Positions 10,358-21,460 of a stretch of DNA of 64,000 bases are shown piece after piece. Source of the DNA: Symbiodinium natans. Taxonomy: Eukaryota; Sar; Dinophyceae; Suessiales; Symbiodiniaceae. The stretch is from positions 318,501-382,500 of the forward strand of contig CAJNDS010002290.1 in assembly GCA_905221605.1 (NCBI GenBank), given 5' to 3'. Within the stretch, counting starts at the first letter, position 1, and each line of letters opens with the position of its first letter. The translations under genes were made by a program, and so were the position numbers. A model generated the notes under the pieces. It was not told the origin of the DNA, ran no database searches, and worked only from the letters and a program-made list of their open reading frames with translations.

Positions 10358-10435
10358 GTTCAGCATGCCAGACCAGAAGGGCCGGCTGCCGGTGCACGTC
10401 GGGGCGGTGTCCAAGCGTCTGGACACGATGACGCT
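10358..10435 (+). CDS. Ankyrin gene exon a
   Basis: The acceptor AAGAG precedes it and a GC donor follows (CT followed by GCGCCC). One base plus 25 codons plus two bases read MPDQKGRLPVHVGAVSKRLD, matching the ankyrin D-x-x-G-x-x-P-x-H start. The partial last codon CT joins the A of the next exon to give Leu. If unspliced the frame stops at 10449-10451. Its acceptor region is present in three copies (10118, 10227, 10345). Confidence 0.75.
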
Positions 10436-10989
10436 GCGCCCTGGCCGTTGAAGGTTTTCTGGAGTTTAGGGTTTAGGGTTTAGGGTTTAGGGTTTAGGGT
10501 TTAGGGTTTTTGATATGGGTTTATAGGGGGTTTAGGGGGTTCTCTTGGGTCTTCGGGGAGTTTTTCAGGGGTTTTATAGGGGCTTTAGAGGGTTTCATAG
10601 AGGTTTTTTTGGGTTTTATCGGGCTTTAAACATAGGGTTTTGTAAGGTTTTGGGGTTTTAGAGGGTTTTGTAGTTGTTTTATTGGGTGTTTACGGGGTTT
10701 TGTCGGGTTTGAGTATAGGGAGAGGGGTTTAAAGGTGTTTAAAGGGGTTTATAGGGGTTTGTAGGGGTTGATGAGGAGTTTACAGGGCTTCATAGAGTTT
10801 AAAGGGGTTCGAAGGGACAAAGGGTGGTTTGTAGGGTTTTGTACCCTAACACCCTAAAACCCTAAAACCCAAAAACCCTAAAACCCTAAAACCCAAAAAC
10901 CCAAAAACCTAAAACCCTAAAACCCTAAAACCCTAAAACCCTAAAACCCTGAAACCCTGAAACCCTAAAACCCTAAAGCCCTAAGCCCT

Positions 10990-11066
10990 ATATGCCCTAT
11001 AAGCCCTATAAGCCCTATAAGCCCTATAAGCCCTATAAGGCCTATAAGCCCTATAAGTTCTATAAA
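10990..11066. repeat. CCCTATAAG variant array
   Basis: Tandem 9-bp CCCTATAAG units lie between AAACCCT-type and CCCTAAA repeats. This is a locally homogenised variant of the telomere-like unit. Confidence 0.9.
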
Positions 11067-11201
11067 CCCTATAAACCCTATGAACCCTAAACCCTAAACC
11101 CTAAACCCTAAACCCTAATCCCTAAACCCTAAACCCTAAACCCCAAACCCTAATCCCTAATCCCTAAACCCTGAACCCTAAGCCTCACACCAAAAGCGCA
11201 G

Positions 11202-11244
11202 AAGGCTCCTCGAGTTGCGCGCGAACGTGGATGCCGCGGACAAG
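11202..11244 (+). CDS. Ankyrin gene exon b
   Basis: The acceptor is AAGCGCAG and the donor is AAG followed by GAGCCG, a GA donor of the kind described in dinoflagellates. One base plus 14 codons read RLLELRANVDAADK, the end of one ankyrin repeat. It joins in phase to DGNTPL of the next exon, restoring the standard inter-repeat loop. Confidence 0.75.
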
Positions 11245-11926
11245 GAGCCGACCTCGCCACACCTAAACCCTAAACCCTAGACCCTAGACCCTAGACCCTA
11301 AACCCTAAACCCTAAACCCTAAACCCTAAACCCTAAACCCTAAACCCTAAACCCTAAACCCTAAACCCTAAACCCTGAGTGTCGAGGTTTTTGTGTACTT
11401 TTTGCCTGAGAGCGCTTCTGGTCAGGAGTTTAGGGGTTTAGGGACTTCCAGTGCAGGGTTTAGGGCTCAGGGTCTAAGGTTCCTGGAACTTCTTAAATTT
11501 GGTTTATATTTAGGGTTTAGGGTTTAGGGTTTAGGGTTTAGGGTGTAGGGTGTAGGGTTTAGGGTTTAGGGTTTAGGGTTTAGGGTTTAGGGGTTAGGCC
11601 AGCGACGGTACCTGCAATCCGGGCCTTCGACAGCTTACATTCCGAAAAGCCTGTGCACTGCGTTTTTCGAGTAGGTGTTGCGATCTTCGCCCTAAACTCT
11701 GAGCCCTCAAACTTAGGGTTTAGGGTTTAGGGTTTAACCTACACCGAAACCTTAAACCGCCGGGTTTTGCAGGTTTATGGTTCTTCCCAACCCCTAAAGC
11801 TTCTGCGAAACCCTAAGCCTAAACCCTAAACCCCGTAGCCCCAAAACCTAAATCCCCAAACCCTGAAATCCCTAAACCCGAAACCCCCTAAACCCCTTCT
11901 AAACCCCCTAAACCCTACAGGGTTTA

Positions 11927-11965
11927 TAGGGACCCTGGGATGCTTGGAAGGAGGGCAACACACCC
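11927..11965 (+). pseudogene. Truncated duplicate of the exon c acceptor region
   Basis: Positions 11935-11965 match 12190-12220 with two mismatches, covering the 3' intron end and the first 15 bases of exon c. The copy stops inside ACACACCC and continues as CCCTAAA heptamers. It encodes nothing further. Confidence 0.8.
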
Positions 11966-12205
11966 TAAACCCTAAACCCTAAACCCTAAACCCTAAACCC
12001 TAAACCCTAAACCCTAAACCCTAAACCCTAAACCCTAAACCCTGAACCCTGAACCCTGAACCCTGAACCCTAAACCCTAAACCCTGAACCCTAAACCCTA
12101 AACCCTAATCAACCCACAACCCTAAACCCTCAACCCTAAACCCTAAACCCTAAACCCTCAACCCCTAAACCTAAACCCGAAAGGGCTCCCTGGGATTCTT
12201 GGAAG

Positions 12206-12262
12206 GATGGCAACACACCCTTGATCCTCGCGGCCCGCCTGGACGACCGCTGGATGGTGGAG
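12206..12262 (+). CDS. Ankyrin gene exon c
   Basis: The acceptor is TTCTTGGAAG and the donor is GAG followed by GTGCCC. Nineteen codons in phase 0 read DGNTPLILAARLDDRWMVE, a clear ankyrin first-helix signature. Reading past the donor meets a TGA 8 codons later. The exon lies after a CCCTAAA array (11966-12175) and before TTTAGGG repeats (12325-12358). Confidence 0.85.
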
Positions 12263-13176
12263 GTGCCCAGCAAAAAACCTTGAGGCCTAAAGCCCTCATC
12301 TTGATAGTTGGGGATGTTTGGGGTTTAGGGTTTAGGGGTTGAGGGTTTAGGGTTTAGGCTAATTCTTGGGTACTAGAATTCCTAAGTAACAGCTAAAGTT
12401 ATGGTTTTTTTGCTAAGGTCAAGGATGAGCCTTCGACCCGAAACCCGAAGTAGGTAGGCCCTTGGGACATTTTGTCTTTTCCTTTTAACAGGATCATTCA
12501 GAGGGTTTTTAAGGGCCAACCTAGCGAAGGTTTAGGGTTCTTAGGGGGTTTGGGGTTTGGGGTTTAGGATTTAGGGGGTTTAGGGTTTTAGGGGGTTTGG
12601 GGTTTAGGGGGTTTAGGTTCCAGAGGGTTTGGGGTTTTAGGGGGTTTAGGGTTTCGTAGAACCGGCCTGGACTCAGAGTACATTTAAAGGCTTGTCCATA
12701 GCGTCCTGCCACAACGTTAAGAGGGGTTTCTGAAGCCGTTCAAGTGGGTCAACTTTTTAGTGTCTGAGGACGAATCCTGCCTCTGGTGCCACAGGATGCT
12801 GCTAGATTCAGCGAGACGACTCGCTTCTTCTGGCATGAATCCGATGTTAAGGTCGGGCCTTGACAGCCAATCGCTTAGGGTTTAGGGTTTAGGGTTTAGG
12901 GTTTAGGGTCACGATGTACTCAGCACAAGATTCTTGAGCCCGTGCGCTCCAGCGAACGGTAAGAAGGCCGAGGCCTGTACCCACAGCCCTCCAAGCACTT
13001 GAGCACACCAACCCTAACTTCCCAAACCCGAACTCCCCTAAGCCCTAAACCCCAAACCCGAACTCCCTAAACCCTAAACCCTAAACCCTAAACCCTAAAC
13101 CCTAAACCCTAAACCCTAAACCCCAAACCCCAAACCCTAAACCCTAAACCCTAAACCCTACACCTCCATCCCAGAG

Positions 13177-13238
13177 GTCATCCTGAAGTTCGGCGCCGAC
13201 ACGGGTATCAGGCCTGGCGCTCTGAGGGATGGCGGGAA
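13177..13238 (+). CDS. Ankyrin gene exon d
   Basis: The acceptor is CATCCCAGAG. The frame reads VILKFGADTGIRPGALRDGG and continues the repeat begun in exon c (MVE then VILKFGAD). The donor is uncertain; a GT at 13239 is used here. An in-frame TGA follows just before the TTTAGGG array, so splicing is needed to go on. Confidence 0.75.
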
Positions 13239-13616
13239 GTCACACCCTTGAATTTAGGGTTTAGGGTTTAGGGTTTAGGGTTTGGGGTTTAGGGTTTAGG
13301 GTTTAGGGTTTAGGGTTTGGGGTTGAGGGTTTAGGGTTTAGGGTTTAGGGAGTTCGGGTTTGGGGGAGTTAGGGTTCCCCTAAATTTTCATTCTAGACCC
13401 TCTTGTAGAATGAAGGCCCACGTAGCCCGTTTAGGCTCTGCTTGGGCTTTGTTTTGGCTTAAGGTGATATGATAGGATCCCAGAATTTGTTGCGTTAAGG
13501 CTTGAAGGGGACGATGGGCGATGTGAAAGATCTGCTTTGCTGGTGTGCGAGAGAGAGCGAGAGCTTTATGCACAGTTGACTACCCCGAACCCTAGACGCG
13601 GCCCTAAGCCCCAAAG

Positions 13617-13672
13617 CCTCGAAAGCCTCGAAAGCCTCGAAAGCCTCGAAAGCCTCGAAAGCCTCGAAAGCT
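13617..13672. repeat. CCTCGAAAG tandem 9-mer
   Basis: About six units of CCTCGAAAG end in AAAG, directly before a possible acceptor. In the reverse frame it encodes a repeated dipeptide-like run, judged an artefact. Confidence 0.9.
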
Positions 13673-13784
13673 AAATTGGCACATGTTGACACGGGCCTGT
13701 GCCAGGAACTCTGACAACGAGACCTGCTACTCCTACGCCACGGCGCACGTGAAGGAGCTAGGGGACGCCCTAAATGCCCTACAG
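13671..13784 (+). CDS. Exon-like island, possible ankyrin gene 3' exon
   Basis: After the 9-mer repeat one frame reads MLTRACARNSDNETCYSY then ATAHVKELGDAL, a coding-like sequence. Phase with exon d could not be fixed, so membership in the ankyrin gene is inferred from position only. A T-run and G-run follow at 13796-13821. Confidence 0.45.
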
Positions 13785-13884
13785 CTTACGCTTCTTCTTT
13801 TTTTTTTTGGGGGGGGGGGGGTGGTGGAGGGGTGGAAAGGGGAGGGAGTCCTCGTACGGGCCAAGCCCCCAATCATTTCCATAG

Positions 13885-14011
13885 CTCCCCAAATGCCTAA
13901 AGGAGTTGATCCTCCACTGGGTCCAGCAGCAGAAGTACACGCCGAACGTGGTGTTTCCGCTGCCCCCGTGCCCGCTGCAGCAGCTGTACCGGGTGCCTCG
14001 CGCTGTTACAG
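13885..14011 (+). CDS. Exon-like island, possible ankyrin gene 3' exon
   Basis: The acceptor is ATTTCCATAG and the donor is CAG followed by GTTAGG. The 127-nt frame contains LPKCLKELILHWVQQQKY and PCPLQQLYRVPRAVTG. It has good splice sites and coding composition, with no recognised domain. A CCCTAAA array begins at about 14107. Confidence 0.55.
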
Positions 14012-15884
14012 GTTAGGTCCGAAGAAGCCCCGAGCCCTAAACCGTACAAGAAAACTGCTGCAAGCGGTGAGCCCTAGCACCGCAGGTACCCCCAAACCCC
14101 AGGTCCTAAACCCTAAACCCTAAACCCTAAACCCTAAACCCTAAACCCTAAACCCTAAACCCTAAACCCTAAACCCTAAACCCTAAACCCTAAACTCCAA
14201 ACCCTAAACGCTAAACCCCAAACCCTAAGCCCTAAGCCGCTCAAAACCCGAAGCCTCCTCAAGCTCCAGAGGCGTCGACCGCGAACTTGATTCCCTCGAA
14301 TCCCTTGAGCCCCTAAACCCCAAGCCCCTGCCGCACGGAGCTTCGGGGCCCTAAACCGTAAACCCTAAACCCTAAACCCTAAACCCTAGACCCTAGACCC
14401 TAGACCCTAAACCCTAAACCCAAAACCCAAAACCCTAAACCCTAAACCCTAAACCCTAAACCCTAAACCCTAAACCCTAAACCCTAGACCCTAAACCCTA
14501 AACTCTAAAACCCTAGAACCTCAAAAACCTAAACTCTAAACCCCAAAACCATTTCTACAATTAGCTTCACAGGATTGTATGGGTGTTGCTTCGCTCGCCC
14601 ACGGCATCTGCTCAGGTCCGTGTGGAGGCCATACCAATGCCGCTGGTCAGCACTTGGAACCCTAAACCCGGATAAGAATGAAGGTTTAGGGTTTCGGGTT
14701 TCGGGTTTAGGGTCTAGGGTTCAGGGGTTGGGTAAGCATTGGCTGGCTCGCATTGATTCCTACACGTCATGAGAACGAACCCCTATCGTTCTCCATGACG
14801 CCAGCTCTTATCCCCAGTGCCCCCCGCGCCCCGGGAGGTAATGAGGCTTCATGGTTCAGGGCCAAGAGGGCTGAGGGCTTCAGTGCCCCCAAGCCTCAAC
14901 CCGTAAGTAGCAATCCGAAATCCGAACTCCTAAGAGGTAATAGATGCTTCGAATAGGCTCTGAAGCTTCTTTGGCCAGAGGGTGCTTGCAAGCCATTCTC
15001 AGAGACCCTCCCTGATCCGGTGCCGCTGAGGTTAATGCACCTGCCAGAGCTTGAAGAACAGGCTTTTGGGTGCGGGGGTGCGGAGAGGGGGTTTTGTGCT
15101 TCGGGTTTAGGTTTAGGGTTTAGGGTTTAGGGTTTAGGGTTTAGGGTTTAGGGTTTAGGGTTTAGGGTTTAGGGTTTAGGGTTGATTGGGAGTGGTGGAT
15201 TTCTCAGCTGTTGAAATCCTAGGGAGCCATGGGCTCCAGACAGTGCGTGAAGGTGTGAGGGTAGTTCAAAGTAGAGTCAGAAGTAAGGCAACATAGACCT
15301 TTGCACCTTTATCACTACCCCATGAGCCTTCAAGTATAGATGAGTCTAGGATTTTAGGGCTTAGGGTTTAGGATTTTGGGGGTTAGGGTTTCTACGGAGA
15401 AGGACAAAGACATCCCTCCCCTGTCCCCCGCCCGATACTCGCCGAATCGCATGCCAAACCCCCAAAGCCCTTAAACCCTAAACCGGGTTTAGGGTTTAGG
15501 GTTTAGGGTTAGGGTTTAGGGTTTAGGGTTTAGGGTTTAGGGCTTAGGGTTGATGCTCGTGTCAGACAAGTCTCGGCAAGTCTCCCAACTAACGATCAGG
15601 GCTTTTGGGTTTACATTTCTACTCGTACTTCCCTTCTGGTCCCTTTAGAAATATACTATATTTAGGGTTTTCTAAGGCAAAAAAAACCTAAATGGCCCCT
15701 TTAGACCTTTAGAAATATACTCTAAGAACCCCCCAAAGGCCTGGTCGAATTGTTAAGGCCCTTCTACTTAGCCCAAGCCGGGGATGAGGGTTCTATCTCG
15801 GCCTCCCGCAAGGTTCTGCAGTTCTTCGCGAAACTGTCCTACGAGACTGGCCTTTCATGGTGACCTTGAGCCCTAAACCTAAAC

Positions 15885-15987
15885 CCTAAACACCCTAAAC
15901 CCTAAACACCCTAAACACCCTAAACACCCTAAACACCCTAAACACCCTAAACACCCTAAACACCCTAAACACCCTAAACACCCTCAA
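15885..15987. repeat. CACCCTAAA variant array
   Basis: About ten tandem 9-bp CACCCTAAA units form a homogenised variant of the CCCTAAA heptamer. Confidence 0.9.
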
Positions 15988-16596
15988 CCCCCTAAGCCTC
16001 CTAAGCCCCCTACACCCCCTAAACCCTAAACCCTAAACCCGAAACCCTAAACACTAGACGTGAACTTCGAGCCTGCAAGACTAAGCTCTGGTAGCCCCTC
16101 TGGGCTTCTTGATCGTGCAAGGTTTAGGGCCGTAAAGGTTTCGGGTTTAGGGTTTAGGGTTTAGGGTTTGGGTTTGTAAGGGGCCCAGGGTGTAGTCCCC
16201 GTTCTGTTGTTGCTCTGTTGTTGGGCTCTTTTGGCAACCCGTTCGTGCCGTGACCCAATTCCTACGCGGTCTCCCCGACGCCTCGACAGAGAGAGAGAGA
16301 GAGATTAGGGTCTTCCTAACAAACAGACCAGCGGACTTCGCGCGCCCTTTGGGGCAGCCTTCCCTTCGGGGGGGCTAAGCGTGCAGGAGAGAGAGAGAGA
16401 GAGAGAGATTAGGGTGTAGGGTTTAGGTTTAGGGTTTAGTTTCGGGCGAGGGAAACCTGACAAAGCCCCAAACTCTGCCCTAAAGCCTAAATCCAAAATC
16501 CTGAACCCTAAATCCTGAACCCTAAACCCCAAAACCCTAAACCCTAAACCCTAAACCCTAAACCCTAAACCCTAAACCCTACACCTCGTCACCAAG

Positions 16597-16650
16597 GAGA
16601 AGCCGATGCGGATCATTGTCCCCTCGGAGCCCATTCATGGGTGGCCCAAG
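16597..16650 (+). CDS. Exon-like island
   Basis: The acceptor is CGTCACCAAG, 15 bp after a CCCTAAA array, and the donor is AAG followed by GTCGGG. Eighteen codons in phase 0 read EKPMRIIVPSEPIHGWPK. Strong coding look; the family is not recognised. A TTTAGGG array begins about 20 bp later. Confidence 0.55.
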
Positions 16651-17180
16651 GTCGGGGCTTAGAAGGGTGAGGGTTCAGGGTTTAGGGTTTAGGGTTCAGG
16701 GTTTAGGGTTTAGGGTTTAGGGTTCAGGGTTTAGGGTTTAGGGTTTAGGGTTTAGGGTGGGGTTTAGGGCTTGGGGTCTGTTTTTTTTTTCGAGTTGGGG
16801 TTCAGGGTTTCCAGTTATATAGGGTTTTTGGGTTTAGGGTTTGCGGTTAGGTTGCAGGGTCTTGGGGTTTAGGGCATAGAGTTTGGGGTTCAGGGCCTCT
16901 TGGGGTTTAGGGTCTGGCAGTTTCAGGGATCGGGTGCGAGGAGCTGACTGCGAAAGCACTGTGCCAGAAATCTGAACACTAAGCCCTGAGCCCAAAACCC
17001 TGCGGTTTAGGGTTTAGGGTTTTGGTTTTACCAAAACCTCACCCCTAAACCCGAAACCCTCAACCCTGAGCCCAAAGCCCGACATCATAAGGAAGCCCAA
17101 AGCCTGAACCCTGAAACCTTGAAACCCTAAACCCTAAACCCTAAACCCTGAACCCTGAAACCTTGAAACCCTTAAGGAAG

Positions 17181-18330
17181 AAGGCAGGGCCTGAAAGAAG
17201 AGTTTTCCACAGTTCTTTGCAGTACGACATCCTTGGAAAGTGCCCTCACCCCTGCACCGGATGTAGTTCCTCCGTACCTGCAGAAGCCCTAAACCATAAG
17301 CCCTAAACCCCAAGCCCTAAACCATAAACCCAAAAACCTAGGCCGTTGATAACCCCATCAGGGGTCGCCTACAAGAGTCACTCCAATAGTCCTGTGCTGG
17401 AGGGTCCGTTGGTTTGAGGGGTTGTTGGGACTCCATGACAGGGCTTCTGCTATGCGGACTATTCTGAGAAGCAGCACGCTTTGGACATCTGCAAGGCCAC
17501 TCTTTTCTTGACGGAGGGGCTGTCTTGGGGGGGGGCGGGCTGTTAGGGGTCCTGGGTTGGGTGTGTTTAATGAGGGCTCAGGTTAAACCTTCCATCCACC
17601 CGAGGCGAACTTGCCCCAGGGGTTCGCGGCAGCTGGGAGTTGAGGGCTTTTGCTTCTTCCAGTTGGGGAGGGGGCCCGGGAAGGGTGAGGGAGGAGGGGG
17701 GAAAACTAACTAAGCCCTCAACCAGCGCGTCCCTGGGCCCTAGGCCCTCCCACCCAACATCCTTTATTCTGCAAAACCCTAAAGCCTCAACCCTCAACCC
17801 TTCACTTCGCACTGAGTTGTTTCGGGCTGGCCGGGCCGGCTTTGGGGTTTCAGGGTTAATATAGGGGTCGGACTAATTACTGCTTTTTCGAGCTGGTGTT
17901 GAACAGAGCTTCTTCATTTGGTGGTGCTACTTGCGGCGATTTTCGTTTGGACGGCAGCTTTCATGGACTGGATGGCTGGCGCCTTGTCTTGGCTCCCCTC
18001 CTTTTCTGCTTTTTCGAGCTGGCCTTGGCGACAGTCTGTACTTTTTGGTGGTGAGCGCCTTTGGTTTACAACTGGGCTCGGCGGCGACTTTCAGGCGTCT
18101 AACCGCTTTTCTAAGTAAGCACAGGTTGGCGACCTACTACGACTACGACTTACTGATATCATTCGCTTATGGTGCCCTTATGATTTTACTTATTGTGAGG
18201 AGCCTCGAATTCGTCGGCTTCGAACCATGAACCCTCATCTCGCCGGCGAAAACTCTAAAGTACTCAAGGGGCGCTTCTCGGTGGTTCTCTACCGCACCCT
18301 GAGATACGTAGACTTTTTGCTCCTGAACTT
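17181..18330. other. Mostly unique stretch, no gene assigned
   Basis: Sparse telomere-like units. Two overlapping + frames near 17918-18230 are hydrophobic but lack a convincing start or domain. A 17-bp motif GCTTTTTCGAGCTGG recurs at about 17882 and 18008 within an imperfect repeat of roughly 126 bp. Confidence 0.4.
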
Positions 18331-18380
18331 AAGGTTTCGGGCAAACCCTAAGCCCTAAGCCCTAAGCCCGAAATAGACCC

Positions 18381-18537
18381 TAAACCCTAAACCCTAAACC
18401 CTAAACCCTAAACCCCAAACCCCAAACCCGAAACCCTAAACCCCTAAACCCTAAACCCTAAACCCTAAACCCTAAACCCTAAACCCTAAACCCTAAACCC
18501 TAAACCCTAAACCCTAAACCCTAAACCCTAAACCCTG
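18381..18537. repeat. CCCTAAA array
   Basis: CCCTAAA/CCCCAAA heptamers end a few bases before the acceptor at 18543. Confidence 0.95.
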
Positions 18538-18543
18538 CACAAG

Positions 18544-18671
18544 TGGCCTCACCCGAAGCAGGCGTCGAAGGTAGATGGCATCTTCATGATGCGGCGCCGG
18601 CTGAACTTCATCAACCAGGGTGTGCACTACCAGTACAAGGCAGACTCGTTGACAAAGGGTGGTTGCTTGCT
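18544..18671 (+). CDS. Exon-like island, unknown basic protein
   Basis: After a CACAAG acceptor the frame reads WPHPKQASKVDGIFMMRRRL, NFINQGVHYQYKADSLTKGG. Clearly coding-like, with Arg/Lys, Tyr and hydrophobic content. A palindromic element begins at 18672, and the frame stops inside it. The true donor (perhaps AAG before GTAGAT or GCAGAC) is unresolved. Confidence 0.55.
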
Positions 18672-18782
18672 GTTGGTTAGCAGGGAATGAGGGAATGAGG
18701 CACCCTATACAGTATCCCCGTATGTATAACCTTTAAGGGGTCATATAGGGTTCCTCAGTCCATTATTCCCTACTAAACCAAC
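18672..18782. mobile_element. Palindromic MITE-like element, family 2, copy 1
   Basis: The terminal inverted repeats begin GTTGGTTAGCAGGGAATGAG and end in its imperfect complement (GGTTCCTCAG... CTACTAAACCAAC). It is 111 bp long. The same core (AATGAGG-ACCCTA, CTCATTCC) occurs at 62055-62153. No coding capacity. Confidence 0.7.
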
Positions 18783-19115
18783 AGTAAGGTTGTGTGTTGA
18801 CTGAGAGGTCCATTGACGATCCATGGGCAGTTGAGTGTCTGCTGTTGAGGGATTATACTAGGGTTTAGGGTTTGGGGTTTAGGGTTTCAGGGTTGGGCGT
18901 CAGAAGTTCGGCTGATGTCGAGTTTCTCAAGCAAGTGCATGTGCAAGGGGCAATAGATGCCCATGCGGTGTGGCGGGACTCACATTGAGCAATATTGAGC
19001 ACACGTGCGACACCAAGCTCACTCCGGACCAGCCTCCGTAAATCCTAAACCGTAAAAACCCTAAACCCTAAACCTTAAACCCTGAACCCTAAACCCTACA
19101 TAAACCCTGCCCCAG

Positions 19116-19176
19116 ATCATCATTGGAGGACCCGACTGCCGAGGAGGCGGCCAAAGAGGAGCCGAACGAGCCCTGA
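19116..19176 (+). CDS. Exon-like island, acidic tail
   Basis: The acceptor CTGCCCCAG follows CCCTAAA repeats. One frame reads SSLEDPTAEEAAKEEPNEP then TGA. It may be the acidic C-terminus of an unknown protein. A second frame is also open, so this is moderate at best. Confidence 0.4.
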
Positions 19177-20984
19177 AGGGACGTCACGGATTGCGCAACG
19201 AAAGCCGCCAGACAGTAGCAGAGTCGGGGCGTGGAGTGACGTCTTCGAAGTGCGCCAGACCCTCAAAACCCTACCACAGGCCTATGACTCTAACTATGTG
19301 GGGGTTTAGGGTTTAGGGTTTCGGGTTTAGGGTTTAGGGGGGGTTGGATGCTGTTGGCAACTATTCTGGACACCTGTACTAAGCCGGTATGGATTGTATG
19401 GAACCAATTCCAGCTGCCTGGCCGCGCATCTGGCCTTGAAGCGATCTAGCTAGGATGAAGATGTGACTTGTTGATGGAGACACTGCCCGAAACCCTAAAC
19501 CCTAAACCCTAAACCCTAAACCCTAAACCCGAAACCCTCTACCCTCTAAACCCTGAACCCCAAACCCCAAACCCCAAACCCCAAACCCCAAACCCCAAAC
19601 CCCAAACCCCAAACACCAAACCCTAAACCCTAAACCCCAAACCCCAAACCCTAAACCCTAACCCTAAACCCTGTGACCAGCGCCATTCCACGCCTCTCCC
19701 GTAGTTGAATTCGCGAGAGGCCACACGACGCCCCCATGGGTGCAATTCCAGTAGCCCCTCCCTGGCGACTTTAGGCTTCCGATGGGGTGTAGGGGTTTGG
19801 GGTTTAGGGTTTAGGGTTTAGGGTTAAGGGTTTAGGGTTTAGGGTTAAGGGCTTAGGTGCGCGCCCGGAAATTCGGAGATCTTGCCCCCAAAAGTATACA
19901 CAGCTTCTTGCGTGCATGGAATTCGAAGTTTGCACGAAGGCAAAGCGCACCTGCCAACTGCGGTTGAGGCTTGGAAAAAGGGGGTTTAGGGTTTAGGGTT
20001 TAGGGTTTAGGGTTTAGGGCTTAGGTTCCCGTATTGAGGATACCGTCTTCTGGGGTTGCTTGGATCCTACAACAAGGATAATCGAGTGTTTGGGGGTGCC
20101 GTAGGGCCCTCTCAGCCCTTAAAACCAAAACCCATAAACAGCTGGCCAGCAGGGAGAAGGGCCTAAGGCTTCAGGATTCAACGCTGCCAGGTTGTCAGCT
20201 TCATCATTGCGCGAGGTTTCGCGGGGTGAGAGGGGGCTTGGCACGGTAGTGCTCACCAGTATCAAGGAGCCACCCTGAACCATCTAACCTTGAATTGTAA
20301 TCCCCCAAGCCCCAACACAACCCCCTAAGCCTCAGGGTTTTGGGGTCTTGAGGGTTTTTTGGGTCGTTGGGGTCTTTGGGGTTTTGCAGGTTAAGGGGTT
20401 TGAGAGTTTGGGGTTTAAGGTTCAGTCATGGGGGATGAGGCGCTGCGGGTAAGAATGAGCCCATGGCAGTAGCGAAATTGTAGTTCTGAGGTTGCATGTT
20501 CGTGCCCTAAACCCTAAACAGAACCTAAACCCTTTTTCGAAGCATGGCTATGAGTAGTTAGATGTTAGGCGACGTGCCCTTTTCGATTCCCTAAACTCCC
20601 CCCCTAAACTCCCCAACAAACTTTTCGGAATCTGCGCAAGGGTAGACTGTTTGGGAGAGTTTTGGTCAGGCCCCCCCCTCTCCACATGGACCAGGTGTTA
20701 AAGAGCCCACACGCCGGCGCAGCTTGCGAGCACACGTGGTAATAGATCTCCCGCACTTCCGAACCGAGACCCTAAACCCTAAACCCTAAAAAACCCTAAG
20801 CCCTCAACCCTAAACCCTAAACCCTAAACCCTAAACCCTAAACCCTCAACCCTAAAGCCTAAATCCGAAAATCGAGACTCCTGACCCCAAACCCAAAAGT
20901 TGGGAGATGTCTAACTCCGAGCTCTCAGCCTCGCTCCAAGTCATCGGCCTCCCCGAATTCCCACAAGCCCCAGCTCCAAGCCTA

Positions 20985-21066
20985 ACCCTAGACCCTAGAC
21001 CCTAGACCCTAGACCCTAGACCCTAGACCCTAGACCCTAGACCCTAGACCCTAGACCCTAGACCCT
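20985..21066. repeat. CCCTAGA variant array
   Basis: About eleven uninterrupted CCCTAGA units pass directly into a CCCTAAA array (21067-21127). Smaller CCCTAGA blocks lie at 11277-11296, 14386-14408 and 30423-30460. Confidence 0.95.
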
Positions 21067-21192
21067 AAACCCTAAACCCTAAACCCTAAACCCTAAACCC
21101 TAAACCCTAAACCCTAAACCCTAAACCCTTAACCCTTAACCCTTAACCCTAAACCCTCAACCCGAAATCCCAAACCCCATGGCCACTCGCAG

Positions 21193-21248
21193 CAGAGACG
21201 GCCGGTGCTGTCGGCCGACATGACAGCTGCAGTTGAGGAACCCTCCTG
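21193..21248 (+). CDS. Exon-like island
   Basis: The acceptor CACTCGCAG follows a CCCTAAA-type array. The frame reads QRRPVLSADMTAAVEEPS and ends in TGA before TTTAGGG repeats. Unknown family. Confidence 0.4.
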
Positions 21249-21460
21249 AAATCCAAAGCCCTGAACCCTACAGTAGGGTTTAAAGTTTAGGGTTTAGGGT
21301 TGAGGGTTTAGGGTTTAGGGTTGAGGGTTTAGGGTTGAGGGCTTCGTGTACAACAGGATCCGGCTGCGGGGAGAGATTGGGGCTTTTGCTCGGGTCCTGA
21401 AAGGTCTGTGTAGGTGCTGAAGAGGACCATGGGACACCTGGGTTTCGGGTTGAGAAGAAA

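Larger units (their letters stand above)
10358..14011 (+). other. Ankyrin-repeat gene (multi-exon span)
   Basis: Exons 10358-10435, 11202-11244, 12206-12262 and 13177-13238 join in phase into consecutive ankyrin repeats. The junctions give LDTMTLRLLELRANVDAADK, then DGNTPLILAARLDDRWMVE, then VILKFGAD. The key ankyrin signatures G-x-x-P-x-H, D-G-N-T-P-L and G-A-D fall in register. The introns contain TTTAGGG and CCCTAAA arrays. Two further coding-like islands (13671, 13885) may be 3' exons. The donors are GC, GA and GT. The 5' and 3' ends are not located. Ankyrin repeats bind protein partners; the target is unknown. Confidence 0.8.

Noticed and set aside
13808-13821. Poly-G run as evidence for a separate gene start or regulatory box
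   Set aside because: Similar runs are scattered through the window without consistent gene context.
17918-18230. Overlapping hydrophobic open frames resembling membrane segments
   Set aside because: Two frames are equally open over an imperfect repeat, and neither has a convincing start, topology or family motif.
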